The notes: a model not told the origin generated them from the letters alone. Positions 16,119 to 25,487 are shown, numbered from the stretch's first letter. The stretch is 54,864 bases of DNA from Anaerophilus nitritigenes (GCF_004138215.1 NZ_RYYS01000016.1:1-54864), one strand, 5' to 3'. Program-made: numbers and translations.

Positions 16119-16506
16119 CAAAGAAATTATAATTAGAAGTTTAAAACTTAAAGAATTAAAAAGCATGGTAAGTACTATTGGAGAAAAGATTGATGAAGTA
16201 TTCAATTTTTTTGATAAAAAGAATACAAATGAAGATTTTATGGCAAATCTTCCAGTATTTATTACAGAAAATATAGATTTTATTGCAGGATATATTCTTC
16301 AGTTTACAGATATTAAAGAAGATGAAATAGATGAAATGGATGTACTTGAAATAGTAGAAATTACAAAAGAAATTCTAAAGATTAATGGAGTTGAAACGGA
16401 GAAAGTAAAGGATTTTTTTCAACAATTTTTACAGATCAGTCAAGGAAATCCAGTAAACAATCTAAAGACGGAGCAACAGTTTATAGAAACAGTACCGAAT
16501 GTTTAG
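16093..16506 (+). CDS. Tail assembly chaperone, short form (G-like)
   Basis: 137 residues from ATG 16093 (ggagtg upstream; GTG at 16084 is the alternative). It starts KRTITINNKEIIIRSLKLKELKSM, as in Firmicute tail chaperones. Position between major tail protein and tape measure is the conserved place of the gpG/gpGT pair. A run of seven T at 16413-16419 lies in frame as GAT TTT TTT, near the end of the gene. Slippage there would join it to the following open frame. Confidence 0.75.
   Translation: MKRTITINNKEIIIRSLKLKELKSMVSTIGEKIDEVFNFFDKKNTNEDFMANLPVFITENIDFIAGYILQFTDIKEDEIDEMDVLEIVEITKEILKINGVETEKVKDFFQQFLQISQGNPVNNLKTEQQFIETVPNV
16413..16419 (+). promoter_or_regulatory. Probable -1 ribosomal frameshift site (T TTT TTT)
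   Basis: The heptamer T-TTT-TTT is in the X-XXY-YYZ phase for the chaperone frame. A -1 slip reads TTT TTT TCA ACA and then stays open to 16811. The downstream frame has no ribosome binding site of its own. Confidence 0.7.
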
Positions 16507-16811
16507 AAGCTCTGATCTATGGAGTGGAAGATATCCTAGCACAAGAATATAAGTGGTCCCCTAAAGATATAGATGATCTTTCTATTATAGAAATTATTAA
16601 ATTTACCCAACTTATTAAAGCTAGGAATGAAATAACGATGAGAGAAAAAATTGCTGAATATAAGATTCTTCTATTGATTCATCATGCTGAGAATCCCCAA
16701 GAGTTATATGAAAAACTAGATAGTATTGAACATGATAAAGAGATAGATGAAGAAATTGGAGATTTGGATAAGCTTGAGAAATTAAGAAATAGAAGAACTT
16801 ATAGGAGGTGA
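16419..16811 (+). CDS. Frameshift extension of the tail chaperone (GT-like)
   Basis: An open frame (STIFTDQSRKSSKQSK... to NRRTYRR) entered by -1 slippage at 16413-16419, giving a fusion of about 239 residues with the preceding chaperone. The longest start-codon ORF in it (GTG at 16524) has no Shine-Dalgarno signal. The extension has the IAQEYKWSPKDIDDLSIIEIIKF-like T domain seen in other G-T fusions (here LAQEYKWSP). It would bind the tape measure protein during tail assembly. It overlaps the start region of the tape measure gene. Confidence 0.68.
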   Translation, partial: STIFTDQSRKSSKQSKDGATVYRNSTECLEALIYGVEDILAQEYKWSPKDIDDLSIIEIIKFTQLIKARNEITMREKIAEYKILLLIHHAENPQELYEKLDSIEHDKEIDEEIGDLDKLEKLRNRRTYRR

Positions 16812-16816
16812 TTGGA

Positions 16817-19351
16817 ATGAGTTCAGATAATAGAGTCAGAGTACTCTTTGAAGCTGTTATGGACAATTTTAGAACCAATGTAGATCGTGGGATCAGAGAG
16901 GTTCTAGAAATAGGAAACGCAGGGGAAAGAGCAGGAGAACGAAGCAGGCAGGGATTTAATAGAGCAAGTCAAGGACTAGAAAATATGAATGGTCTAGCAA
17001 ATAAATTTAAAGATACTTTAAAAACTATAGTAAAAATATATATAGGGAAAAAGTTTATAGATCTTGGTAAAACATTTGTTACCGAATTTGGTAAAACTAA
17101 AACAGCTTTAGGAGAAATGGCTTCTTTAGGATATGATAATGCTGAGAGTTTAGAGTATCTTAGGCAAAAGGCTATAGAATTTTCAAGTACATGGTCAGGA
17201 ACAACAAGAGAAGAATTTATACAAAGTGCCTATGACATTAAATCAGGGATTGCTACCTTAACCGATGAAGGAGTTGCAGACTTTACAGAGCTTGCAGCAT
17301 TAACAGGAAAAGCTACCAAGGCTACAGCAAATGAAATGACTACATTATTTGCCCAAGGCTATGGTATCTATAGAGATCTATATAATAGTGATTTTGACTT
17401 TGGAGAAAAGTTCTCAGCAGGGATAGCAAAATCAGTACAAAGATTTAGAACGCAAGGCTCGGAGATGAGTGGTTATCTTACCACGTTAGGTGCAAATGCA
17501 AAGAATGCAGGAAAAGAACTAGATGAAATTCTTTCTGTAGGAGGTCTTTTGCAACAAACCAATAGTGGATCAGAAGCTGCCACTATGTATCAATCATTTT
17601 TAAATAATGCTATGCAAGCATCTAAGAAACTTAAAATATCTTTTGTAGATCAAAACAATCAATTGCTTTCAACAGCGGAAATTATTGAAAAAATCAAAGG
17701 AAAATATGGGAATGTACTAGATGCGGTAGAAAAGAATGAGTTGTCCAAAGCTTTTGGGAGAATAGAAGCAACTAAATTTATTGATTTACTTTACAACAAG
17801 ACAGAAGAATTAAAAGATGCCCAAAACGAGGTAAATAAATCTATTAATGATGGAGTTGAAGCTACTAAGAAAATGGCTGAAACTATGAATTCTGGTCCTT
17901 TAGAGAAAATTAATATTTTTAAACAAAGAGTTGCTAACGCAATGGAAAAAATAGGAGAAAAAATGGCTCCTGCTATAGATCAAGCTATGGATAAATTGTT
18001 TGAGGCTATGGATAAAGCAGAGAATGATGGAACATTTGATAATCTAGCTCAAAATATTGCTGATCTTTATAATAATTTAATTAATAAAGGAATCGAACTA
18101 TTAAATCATATTGATGATATTAGTGCTACTATTAGTAATTTCACTGGATTTATTTCAGATCATTTAGATACTATCTTATTTGCTGCAGAAGCGTGGATGA
18201 TTTTTAAATTTGCTATGACTGCTGGGAAAATAATTGAAGCTGTTTCAGTAGGGGTACATCTTCTTACTCTTGCAATAACAGGGCAAACTATCGCTACTGA
18301 AGGAGCAACTATTGCACAACGATTACTAAATATTGCTATAGCTAGTAATCCTATAGGAGCAATTATTACTGTTATAGGTATTTTGATTCTTGCATTATAT
18401 AAACTTAATAAACATACTGGAATAGTAAAAAAGGCTTTTATAGTCTTTATTAATGTAGTAAAAGGAGCCTTTTTAATTTTTGTATATGTCTATGCATGGG
18501 GAATGAATTATGTGATTCAATTGATGTATAACTTTATATCCCTAATTCCAGGTATGGGAGAAAAGTTTAAAAGGGTATCAGAAATGTCTAAAAAATCCTT
18601 AGAAGAAATACGTAAAGAGCTAAAAAAAACAAAAGATGCTATAGTAGATGTAAACAATACTCCAATTGATATAAAAAACAATAAGAAATCAAAAGAAGAA
18701 ACAGAATTGGAAAAAGAACAGAAAAAACTAAAAGCAGAAATGGACAAACTTAAGAACCTTGATGATAAACAAATAAAAAAATTAATGGATTCTGAATCTG
18801 GAGCCAGTAGTAATGGAAATTCTAATACTATTGAAAAAGTAATTAGGAAAATTACAGACAAATATAGTGATAAAGTAGATTTATATGAAAGTAGAGCGGA
18901 GCTTGCAAATAGTAAAGATGATGATGCTGGAGTAAAATTCAATAAAGAAAAAATGATTGAAGCTTTAAAACAAACAGCATCTGAATTGTTAAGGCTTGAA
19001 AATAGAAGTAGTGGGAAAGATAAAAATATAGTTGAGTCAGCTCGAAATAGAGTACTCACTAAGATAGCCAAGATTACAGAAGATATAAAAGGCGGAATTA
19101 ATAAAATGGTTGGAGAGTTTAATAAGCCGTCAGAGCTAAAAGCTTTAACTAAATATGATTATGCAATTAATAATGCTAAGAATACTTTAAGTAAAACGGC
19201 TATAGTAGCACCTAATCTCACAATGTACTTAACTCTTGAAGATACTGGAGAAAAAGGGCGAGAAAAAATTCAAAGAGAGGTTATGCCTTTATTAGATATC
19301 TTCAACAACACATCTGAAACAGCTCTCAAAACCATAACTAGAAATGGATAA
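16817..19351 (+). CDS. Tape measure protein (TP901 family)
   Basis: About 844 residues from ATG 16817 (aggaggtg 7 bases upstream). Residues about 60-330 form the TP901-type tape-measure core (YDIKSGIATLTDEGVADF, TALTGKATKATANEMTTLFAQGYG, GLLQQTNSGSEAATMYQSFLNNAM). Hydrophobic stretches follow around 450-600 and a charged coiled-coil tail. It sets tail length and may assist DNA passage through the membrane. At the usual 1.5 angstrom per residue the tail would be roughly 125 nm. It is followed by an unrelated inserted gene. Confidence 0.92.
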   Translation: MSSDNRVRVLFEAVMDNFRTNVDRGIREVLEIGNAGERAGERSRQGFNRASQGLENMNGLANKFKDTLKTIVKIYIGKKFIDLGKTFVTEFGKTKTALGEMASLGYDNAESLEYLRQKAIEFSSTWSGTTREEFIQSAYDIKSGIATLTDEGVADFTELAALTGKATKATANEMTTLFAQGYGIYRDLYNSDFDFGEKFSAGIAKSVQRFRTQGSEMSGYLTTLGANAKNAGKELDEILSVGGLLQQTNSGSEAATMYQSFLNNAMQASKKLKISFVDQNNQLLSTAEIIEKIKGKYGNVLDAVEKNELSKAFGRIEATKFIDLLYNKTEELKDAQNEVNKSINDGVEATKKMAETMNSGPLEKINIFKQRVANAMEKIGEKMAPAIDQAMDKLFEAMDKAENDGTFDNLAQNIADLYNNLINKGIELLNHIDDISATISNFTGFISDHLDTILFAAEAWMIFKFAMTAGKIIEAVSVGVHLLTLAITGQTIATEGATIAQRLLNIAIASNPIGAIITVIGILILALYKLNKHTGIVKKAFIVFINVVKGAFLIFVYVYAWGMNYVIQLMYNFISLIPGMGEKFKRVSEMSKKSLEEIRKELKKTKDAIVDVNNTPIDIKNNKKSKEETELEKEQKKLKAEMDKLKNLDDKQIKKLMDSESGASSNGNSNTIEKVIRKITDKYSDKVDLYESRAELANSKDDDAGVKFNKEKMIEALKQTASELLRLENRSSGKDKNIVESARNRVLTKIAKITEDIKGGINKMVGEFNKPSELKALTKYDYAINNAKNTLSKTAIVAPNLTMYLTLEDTGEKGREKIQREVMPLLDIFNNTSETALKTITRNG

Positions 19352-19368
19352 GCCATTTCCTAACTCTA

Positions 19369-19397
19369 TTGAAAAAATGTAAAATATTGTTTAAAAT
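19369..19397 (+). promoter_or_regulatory. Promoter of the inserted membrane gene
   Basis: TTGAAA (19369-19374), 17-base spacer, TAAAAT (19392-19397): a near-consensus sigma-A promoter inside the late tail cluster. It could allow expression in the lysogen. Confidence 0.75.
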
Positions 19398-19434
19398 AGA
19401 AAGGAGTTGATATCATCTAAGGGGGATCATTGTA

Positions 19435-20091
19435 ATGAAAAGAGTAATCGGTGTAAGTTTGATAGTATTTGGTATACTTGCTGAAGTTGGTGCAATAGTC
19501 AATATAATTATAGGAGAAGCTGATTTACCTTTAGATTTAGTGATGTTATTTATTAGTCCACTAATGACTATAGTACCAGGATATTTTTTGATCAAAAATA
19601 GTACAAAAACTAAAATACAAAATGATAAACATCAAATAAAAATACAAGAAGAAATAGAAAAAATTAAAAAAGGAAGTTTACCTGAAGTAGATACAGATAT
19701 TTTATTAAAAAGGTCTGAGATATGTCATTATGAACAGCCTGCTACAAGATTAGGGCAATCAACAAGAACTAGTTATGTTGGAGGATATTCAGGCGGAAGC
19801 TTTAGAATTGCTAAAGGAATAAGTATACGCACAGGATCAGGGACAAGAACACCTATAACACATCATGTTACTGATTTTTATAATGGGAGATTATTAATTA
19901 CAAATGAAAGAATTTTGTTTATGCAACCACAAAAACCTTTTGAAATGCCTTTAAAGAAGGTTTCAGCTTTACAGCCATATCAAAATGCCATTGGGTTACA
20001 AAATGGTTCTACATACTATAAAATACAAGTAAAAGAGCCTGAATATGTTTATACAATTATAAAATATTGTATTAAAAGATATGCAGCATAA
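19435..20091 (+). CDS. Membrane protein with PH-like domain, moron candidate
   Basis: 218 residues. Two N-terminal membrane segments (about 3-25 and 31-53) are followed by a short helix and a C-terminal beta domain (about 85-218) containing GRLLITNERILFMQ...FEMPLKKVSALQPYQNAIGLQNGSTYYKIQV, the pattern of GRAM/PH-like domains. The gene interrupts the conserved tape measure-Dit order and has its own promoter and terminator. This is the classic arrangement of a moron expressed from the prophage. Superinfection exclusion or another envelope function is plausible; function is inference. Confidence 0.7.
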   Translation: MKRVIGVSLIVFGILAEVGAIVNIIIGEADLPLDLVMLFISPLMTIVPGYFLIKNSTKTKIQNDKHQIKIQEEIEKIKKGSLPEVDTDILLKRSEICHYEQPATRLGQSTRTSYVGGYSGGSFRIAKGISIRTGSGTRTPITHHVTDFYNGRLLITNERILFMQPQKPFEMPLKKVSALQPYQNAIGLQNGSTYYKIQVKEPEYVYTIIKYCIKRYAA

Positions 20092-20092
20092 T

Positions 20093-20119
20093 AAAGGACC
20101 ACAATTTAGTGGTTCTTTT
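20093..20119 (+). terminator. Terminator of the inserted gene
   Basis: aaaggaccac (20093-20102) pairs with gtggttcttt (20109-20118) with one G-T pair, followed by T. It lies directly after the stop codon at 20091. Confidence 0.75.
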
Positions 20120-20135
20120 ATAATGGGGTGATGTA

Positions 20136-20951
20136 GTGAAAAGATTTGCAAATATATTAACAAACCCAAAGGTAAAATTAATTCATGCTATGCAAAAATC
20201 AATAATCAAAGATACTTTTGATAATAATTTAGATGGATGGATAGGAGATACAGGAGCAGCATGGCATAAGATGACTATAGATACCAATGCAGATCAATCA
20301 TCTGGACTTACTGGAGGACTGGCTTTAAATAGTGCAGGATGTTATGCCCCAGGAAGTATAGAAAAAGAAATAGAGTTATCAAACTATGGAGAGGTTGTAT
20401 TCGAACATTATGTACAGAATCCAGATGAAAAAGAAGAAATCAATAAGTTGAATTTTTATATAGATGGGGTATTAAAAATGAGTATAGAAGGACCTTCTCC
20501 ATGGCAAAGATGTCAACCTATTGGGTTGACTCCTGGAAAACACAAATTCAAATTTGAATATATAGTTAAAAATCCAAGTGGGAGAAAAGGAGTCTTTGAT
20601 ACTTTTTTAGTAACACAAGGAAAAGATGTAGATTGTATAGTGATACAAAATAATCCAGCAAAGCCAGTTTCAAATTTAGCATCTACAAAAACACTAAGAG
20701 GGTTTACACGCATTCAACAGATGTGCCAAGCAGACACAGAGATTGAATTTACGGCTTTGTTTGAGCCTATCCAGTTCCAAGATTTCATTATCCATTCTAA
20801 TGAAATCTTTTATTATATTGATGAATTTGGATCATGTTATCGTGGATCATTTCCATCAAAAATTGATCCTAAGAGTATAGCTATGGATTCTTTATATACA
20901 ATAAATTTAACTATGCTTGCAGCTCAAAAGGCTGGCATGGGATTTTGTTAG
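20136..20951 (+). CDS. Distal tail protein (Dit-like)
   Basis: 271 residues from a GTG after ggggtgatgta. An N-terminal jelly-roll-like, carbohydrate-binding-type segment (TFDNNLDGWIGDTGAAWHKMTID, ELSNYGEVVFEHYVQN, PWQRCQPIGLTPGKHKFKFEY; about 28-150) is followed by a C-terminal region ending in TINLTMLAAQKAGMG. Position between tape measure and tail hub is that of Dit, the ring joining tube and tip. The N-terminal module may contribute host binding. Family call is by synteny plus domain impression. Confidence 0.65.
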   Translation: MKRFANILTNPKVKLIHAMQKSIIKDTFDNNLDGWIGDTGAAWHKMTIDTNADQSSGLTGGLALNSAGCYAPGSIEKEIELSNYGEVVFEHYVQNPDEKEEINKLNFYIDGVLKMSIEGPSPWQRCQPIGLTPGKHKFKFEYIVKNPSGRKGVFDTFLVTQGKDVDCIVIQNNPAKPVSNLASTKTLRGFTRIQQMCQADTEIEFTALFEPIQFQDFIIHSNEIFYYIDEFGSCYRGSFPSKIDPKSIAMDSLYTINLTMLAAQKAGMGFC

Positions 20952-20960
20952 GGTGATTTT

Positions 20961-22613
20961 ATGTATGGATTAACAATTGAATTATTAGAATATCTAGCAG
21001 ATCACTTGCAGATTGGGGATAGATATCCTAATTCTAAAGTTATTGTAAGAAGAAAAAATAATACAGGAGGATATGAGAATTTTCCAATAAAACTTCCAGA
21101 GGTTGTATCTATCGATATAGATAGAAGATGGAACATGGCTGCTGATGAAATCAAAATCAAGATATCAAATGTTAATGGATACTACTCTCCAGATTATTGG
21201 CATTTAAATAAGTTTAAAGGAGTCCAGGAGCTACCACCTAGTGGATATACTAATACTTTAATACCTTTTAATTGCTTAGAAGCTTATTTAGGATATGGAG
21301 AAGAACTTGTAAGGCTGTTTACAGGCCAGATTCAAAGTGTAGATATTATAGAAGATAATTCTTCTCTCGATTTTACTGGAAAGAACAACTTTAGAAAGCT
21401 TCTAAAGCCTATAGATCCTGTTACTTCTCGTAGTCTTGTCTATACAAATGAAACAGCTATGAATATTGTGGTGGATTTATGCAAAAGAGCAGGAATAGAG
21501 ACAATAATATATGATGCCATAGAAATCGAAGGATATGACTATTCTATTAATAAGGTAGAATTTGAATTAGGAGTTACTTTTAAAGATGCTATAGAGAAGA
21601 TCCTAGATAGTATGGGACACAGAATTATTGCAGATAGATTCGGAAATATACAGGTGAAAAAACAAGAAATTTATAGTCAACATGATATCCATCATTGGGA
21701 GTTTTCTGACTATGTAAATCTAACTCAGGGAAATTATAAAATAGATCCTTCTATATTAAGAAATAGAATTATTGTAAAGTCTAAAAGCAGCTGGAAGGCT
21801 TATGAAGATCCTTTTTTAATAGAGTATTGTAATGGAGAAAAAATATCTATGGGTATAGATGTCCCATGGGCTGAAACTAACGAGCAGAAGCTAATGGTAG
21901 CAGATGCTTTTTTTATTGGCATGAGAAGGAAATTAAGACGTATTACAGTCGCAGTAGTTGGGAATCCATCTATGGACATAGGAGATTTGGTTAAAAGTGA
22001 AATGCTTACATCTGGTGCTACATCTAAATATATGATTACAGGTATTCGAACTACATTTTCTACATCTGGTTATTTTGATATGGTTGATCTTGAATTTGTA
22101 ACTGGAATCAATGGGCATATCGCTGTTGAAGCAGAAGGAGATTACGGAGCTTTAGATGATAGTAATGCTAGTGGCAAAACCGTAACAATGCATCAAAGAG
22201 ATGAAATTGTAGACGAGGCTATGAAATGGATAGATACCCCTTATCAATGGGGAGGAAATGTTGCTCATAATAAAAGGCACTATGGGTTTGATTGTTCTCA
22301 TTTTGTGTATGTAGTCCTTAATAAATTTGGGCTTATAGATCGATATAAGGTTGCACAAGACATGAAGTCATGGGCAAAAGAAATAGATGAAAAGAGTCTA
22401 ATGAAAGGGGATTTAGTCTTCTATACGAATAATAATGGAAGAGTGAGTCATGTAGCATTGTATATAGGAAATGGGAAAATTATTCATGCAGGGGGTGGCG
22501 ACAGTAGTGTCACTTCAAAAGTAAGAGCAAGACAAAGAAATGCAAAGGTGAAAATTAGTGCTCTACACTATAGGAAAGGGAAAATGTATTTTGGTAGAGT
22601 ACCAGGATTGTAG
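20961..22613 (+). CDS. Tail hub / tail-associated lysin with NlpC/P60 domain
   Basis: 550 residues. The N-terminal about 390 are a baseplate-hub region (PEVVSIDIDRRWNMAADEIKIKISN, YLGYGEELVRLFTGQIQSVDI), close in style to XkdQ/Tal-type proteins. The last 140 form an NlpC/P60 peptidase with Cys445 (FDCSHF), His497 (SHVALYIG) and His509 (IIHAGG) as the catalytic set. It would cut stem-peptide bonds of peptidoglycan during DNA entry. It begins 9 bases after the Dit gene. Confidence 0.87.
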   Translation: MYGLTIELLEYLADHLQIGDRYPNSKVIVRRKNNTGGYENFPIKLPEVVSIDIDRRWNMAADEIKIKISNVNGYYSPDYWHLNKFKGVQELPPSGYTNTLIPFNCLEAYLGYGEELVRLFTGQIQSVDIIEDNSSLDFTGKNNFRKLLKPIDPVTSRSLVYTNETAMNIVVDLCKRAGIETIIYDAIEIEGYDYSINKVEFELGVTFKDAIEKILDSMGHRIIADRFGNIQVKKQEIYSQHDIHHWEFSDYVNLTQGNYKIDPSILRNRIIVKSKSSWKAYEDPFLIEYCNGEKISMGIDVPWAETNEQKLMVADAFFIGMRRKLRRITVAVVGNPSMDIGDLVKSEMLTSGATSKYMITGIRTTFSTSGYFDMVDLEFVTGINGHIAVEAEGDYGALDDSNASGKTVTMHQRDEIVDEAMKWIDTPYQWGGNVAHNKRHYGFDCSHFVYVVLNKFGLIDRYKVAQDMKSWAKEIDEKSLMKGDLVFYTNNNGRVSHVALYIGNGKIIHAGGGDSSVTSKVRARQRNAKVKISALHYRKGKMYFGRVPGL

Positions 22614-22621
22614 GTGACAAC

Positions 22622-22996
22622 ATGATTCAAGATTTTAGAGATCCTATAGAATATGTAGTCAATCAATATTTTCAAGAAAAAAAAATGATAGGTTTAAATT
22701 CTGATGGAGAAGATTCAGGATATACTCTGAATGGGTCATTTTATCAAGACGATAATCTTCCAGATGAGCCGGTATATATTATTCGAGATGAGGACAAAAG
22801 AGTAAAAAAGGTTGTCTATGGAAATGTAGATATACTCTTAGAGGATGAAGAGGCAGATCCAATCATTTGGATGGAAGAACTCATAAGGGATAATCATGGG
22901 AAAGTAGAAAAAATTAAAGTAGTATATCCAGACGGAGAAGAGTTGGTAAAAGAAATAAAAAGAAACGAAAATGGAAAGGTAGAAAAATTCGGTTAA
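22622..22996 (+). CDS. Small acidic tail-tip protein, unknown
   Basis: 124 residues, rich in acidic residues and in short beta-type repeats (DKRVKKVVYGNVDILLEDEE, NHGKVEKIKVVYPDGEELVKE). The start follows gtaggtgac. Between the hub and the fibre genes, a linker or tip role is likely; not recognised. Confidence 0.55.
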   Translation: MIQDFRDPIEYVVNQYFQEKKMIGLNSDGEDSGYTLNGSFYQDDNLPDEPVYIIRDEDKRVKKVVYGNVDILLEDEEADPIIWMEELIRDNHGKVEKIKVVYPDGEELVKEIKRNENGKVEKFG

Positions 22997-23009
22997 AAGG
23001 AATGATACT

Positions 23010-24221
23010 ATGGGGCTACCTACATATGTAACGAATTGGGATGAATTGATTGATTTGTTACAAGATCATCTTACAATAGATAATGTTCAAATCAATACAG
23101 AAGGGATAGAAGAAGCTCTTGAAAAGTATTTTCCAGATATTATCGAGCTTTTAAAGCAAATTGTAGAGAATACCAAGCCTTTAGAAGGAATTCAGAAAAT
23201 CAAGGGGTTTTTAATTCAAGCTTTTAACAATACAAATGATTATATAGTAGAATGGGCAGCTCCAGAAGATATTCTTTTGACAGGAGTAACCTATTCTCAG
23301 TCTGATTTTAGATGCCAAGATAATTGGGATCTTTTTATTATTGGGGAAGAGAAGGAACTTCAATTGTTTGATAGTGTTTATGCTAAAGATTTTGGGCAGC
23401 ATAAGCACTTTAATGTATTTTTCCCTGTTCCAAAAGGAACAAAAATAAAATTAGTTATGCATAATGTATCAAACAGAGAAAAGTGTGTATGGGTAGACTT
23501 TGAATATCTTGCAACAAAATTTCCAATTGACAATGGCAGTATTATCATAAAATATTTAGCTCCAAATGAAAGAAATACAGATTATATAGTTCTTTTAGAG
23601 GAAACAGTGTCTAAACCTTTAGGAACTCACATCATACAAAACACAAGAGATTTTCAAGGTTATATAAAAAAACAACCTTATGAACGAATTATTACTTTAA
23701 CAGCAGATCGACCTATTAGAGTTGTTGAATTTTACTATGAAAAGAAACAAGAAAATGAAATTGACCATGATTATGATTGGAAGATCACGTTAAGATGGGA
23801 AGACAATACAAGCACAGATATAGATATGCATTGTTTTATTGATCATGATGTAACTAAGAAAGTTGATTACACACATAAAAAATATGTTAAAGATGAAGAA
23901 AATAGGATGTGGTTAGATTATGATTATAGGTCACATGGTGAAAATGGTTTTGAAAAAGAGCCAGAAATTGTAACTATTCAAGGCTTAAATTCTCATATTG
24001 CTTCTATACAAATTATTAATTTTAATGGAAAAACATTAAGAGAAGATGCATTGCTTGAAATAGAAAAAGATGATGAAGTCCGAACATCCTTTGAGATTTC
24101 GAAAGATGTATTAAATAATCATAAAGGAATTTGGGTGTGTGATATAGATTTGAATAACCAAAAGATAATACAAAAAGATATAATTTTGGATGGAGCAGGC
24201 GAGTTCCCGCAAAGTAGGTGA
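23010..24221 (+). CDS. Tail-fibre-like protein with YfaP/DUF2135-like domain
   Basis: 403 residues. The N-terminal about 170 (DELIDLL... ILLTGVTYSQSD, HKHFNVFFPVPKG, CVWVDFEYL) are paralogous to the same region of the next gene. Residues about 250-335 (KITLRWEDNTSTDIDMHCFI, YTHKKYVKDEENRMWLDYD, GFEKEPEIVTI) resemble the DIDLHV-type YfaP/DUF2135 domain. It is likely a tail-tip adhesion protein. The duplicated N-terminus probably attaches both products to the same place on the virion. Confidence 0.6.
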   Translation: MGLPTYVTNWDELIDLLQDHLTIDNVQINTEGIEEALEKYFPDIIELLKQIVENTKPLEGIQKIKGFLIQAFNNTNDYIVEWAAPEDILLTGVTYSQSDFRCQDNWDLFIIGEEKELQLFDSVYAKDFGQHKHFNVFFPVPKGTKIKLVMHNVSNREKCVWVDFEYLATKFPIDNGSIIIKYLAPNERNTDYIVLLEETVSKPLGTHIIQNTRDFQGYIKKQPYERIITLTADRPIRVVEFYYEKKQENEIDHDYDWKITLRWEDNTSTDIDMHCFIDHDVTKKVDYTHKKYVKDEENRMWLDYDYRSHGENGFEKEPEIVTIQGLNSHIASIQIINFNGKTLREDALLEIEKDDEVRTSFEISKDVLNNHKGIWVCDIDLNNQKIIQKDIILDGAGEFPQSR

Positions 24222-24228
24222 TGTGTAA

Positions 24229-25470
24229 GTGGGTTTTGCAAAATATATTATAAATATAGATGAATTATTTGAAAAGTTTAATATAGAAGTGAATGCAAAT
24301 ATGGAAGATTTTAAGGATTACTTAGAAGGTAAACTTGATGCAATCATAGATCTTTTAAAACAAAATTTATCAAAGAAGAAAGGCATACAATCTATAAAAT
24401 CTATGAGTAAAAGTATTCCAGCAATAGTCAACGATTTTATTCTTGAATATACATTTAGTGAAAATGTAATGTTAACAGGGATAACTTATTCACAAAGTGC
24501 TTGGAAAGCAGAAGATAATTTGAGTGTTCTGATAAACGGAAGCGTATTATTTGATCACGTATATACAAAAGAACTGGGAGAATATAAACATTTTCATGCA
24601 GTATACTATTTCCCTGCGAATACTACTATTACAATTATACATCATAACCATTCAGGGAATAGCAAGCTCATGTGGGTAGATATAGAATTTGTTAAATTAT
24701 TTGAAGAAAATAATGTTGATCCACCAATAGAAGAACCATCAGAGCCAGAGCCAGACGATGAGGATGAGAATATCTGTAAACGTGAGTTTGAAAAAGCTTC
24801 AACTGTACAGGAAGCTATTGATTTTGCAAGAAATTGCTTAGGGATTGTTCCTAGAAATTATGAAATTAGCTTGGAGTGGGCAAATCATATTAATGAAGGT
24901 ACACATCAATTATTCAGGGAATATCCATCTGTTAGGGATATAGTACAAAATTCTGAATATGAATTGGTATTTGTATTATATGAAAAAGCCCCAGAAAATA
25001 ACGGATATGTGGGAGGTTATTTTCAGCCACCAACATCACAAAATAATTACAAAATGATTATTGGAGTTAATACACACTATACAGTACAGAAATCAACTAA
25101 GATGTGGGAACAATCTTTTTTATCAGGCTTTAACGCTTCAGGACATAAGTTTGCTACTATATACCATGAAGTGGGGCATTATTGCCATTTTAATAATGTT
25201 TCCATAGACCGCTGGATAGAGCTAACACAATATGACCCTGACGGATATGGGGTTGAAAAATCACCTCAACTAACCCCTACACTGGAATCTATAATTTCTC
25301 AACAAATTTCTACATATGCTACATATTGGTATCCAATTGAATTTGTTGCAGAATATTTTGCTGTATATACATTAAGAGAAAAACGCAATGGGACACAAGG
25401 ATATGATCATCCGACTCTTAGAAATAAATATAATGTAAACAATGGTTTTAGACCCAATGAACTAACTTAA
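24229..25470 (+). CDS. Tail-fibre N-terminus fused to HExxH zinc metalloprotease-like domain
   Basis: 413 residues from a GTG after aggtgatgt. Residues 1-165 are paralogous to the preceding protein (VMLTGITYSQSA, YKHFHAVYYFP, LMWVDIEFV). A Pro/Glu/Asp linker (PPIEEPSEPEPDDEDE, about 167-185) leads to a domain with HEVGH at 313-317, followed by CHF, and E375 in FVAEYFAVY as a likely third zinc ligand. This is the gluzincin-like layout of secreted or injected peptidases and toxins. It may degrade a surface layer or be an effector delivered by the tail. The substrate is unknown; the motif is clear. Confidence 0.72.
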   Translation: MGFAKYIINIDELFEKFNIEVNANMEDFKDYLEGKLDAIIDLLKQNLSKKKGIQSIKSMSKSIPAIVNDFILEYTFSENVMLTGITYSQSAWKAEDNLSVLINGSVLFDHVYTKELGEYKHFHAVYYFPANTTITIIHHNHSGNSKLMWVDIEFVKLFEENNVDPPIEEPSEPEPDDEDENICKREFEKASTVQEAIDFARNCLGIVPRNYEISLEWANHINEGTHQLFREYPSVRDIVQNSEYELVFVLYEKAPENNGYVGGYFQPPTSQNNYKMIIGVNTHYTVQKSTKMWEQSFLSGFNASGHKFATIYHEVGHYCHFNNVSIDRWIELTQYDPDGYGVEKSPQLTPTLESIISQQISTYATYWYPIEFVAEYFAVYTLREKRNGTQGYDHPTLRNKYNVNNGFRPNELT

Positions 25471-25487
25471 TAAAGGAGCGATAGGTC

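Noticed and set aside
16524-16811. A separate 95-residue gene starting at GTG 16524
   Set aside because: No Shine-Dalgarno signal; the frame is open further upstream to a slippery T7, so it is better explained as a frameshift extension.
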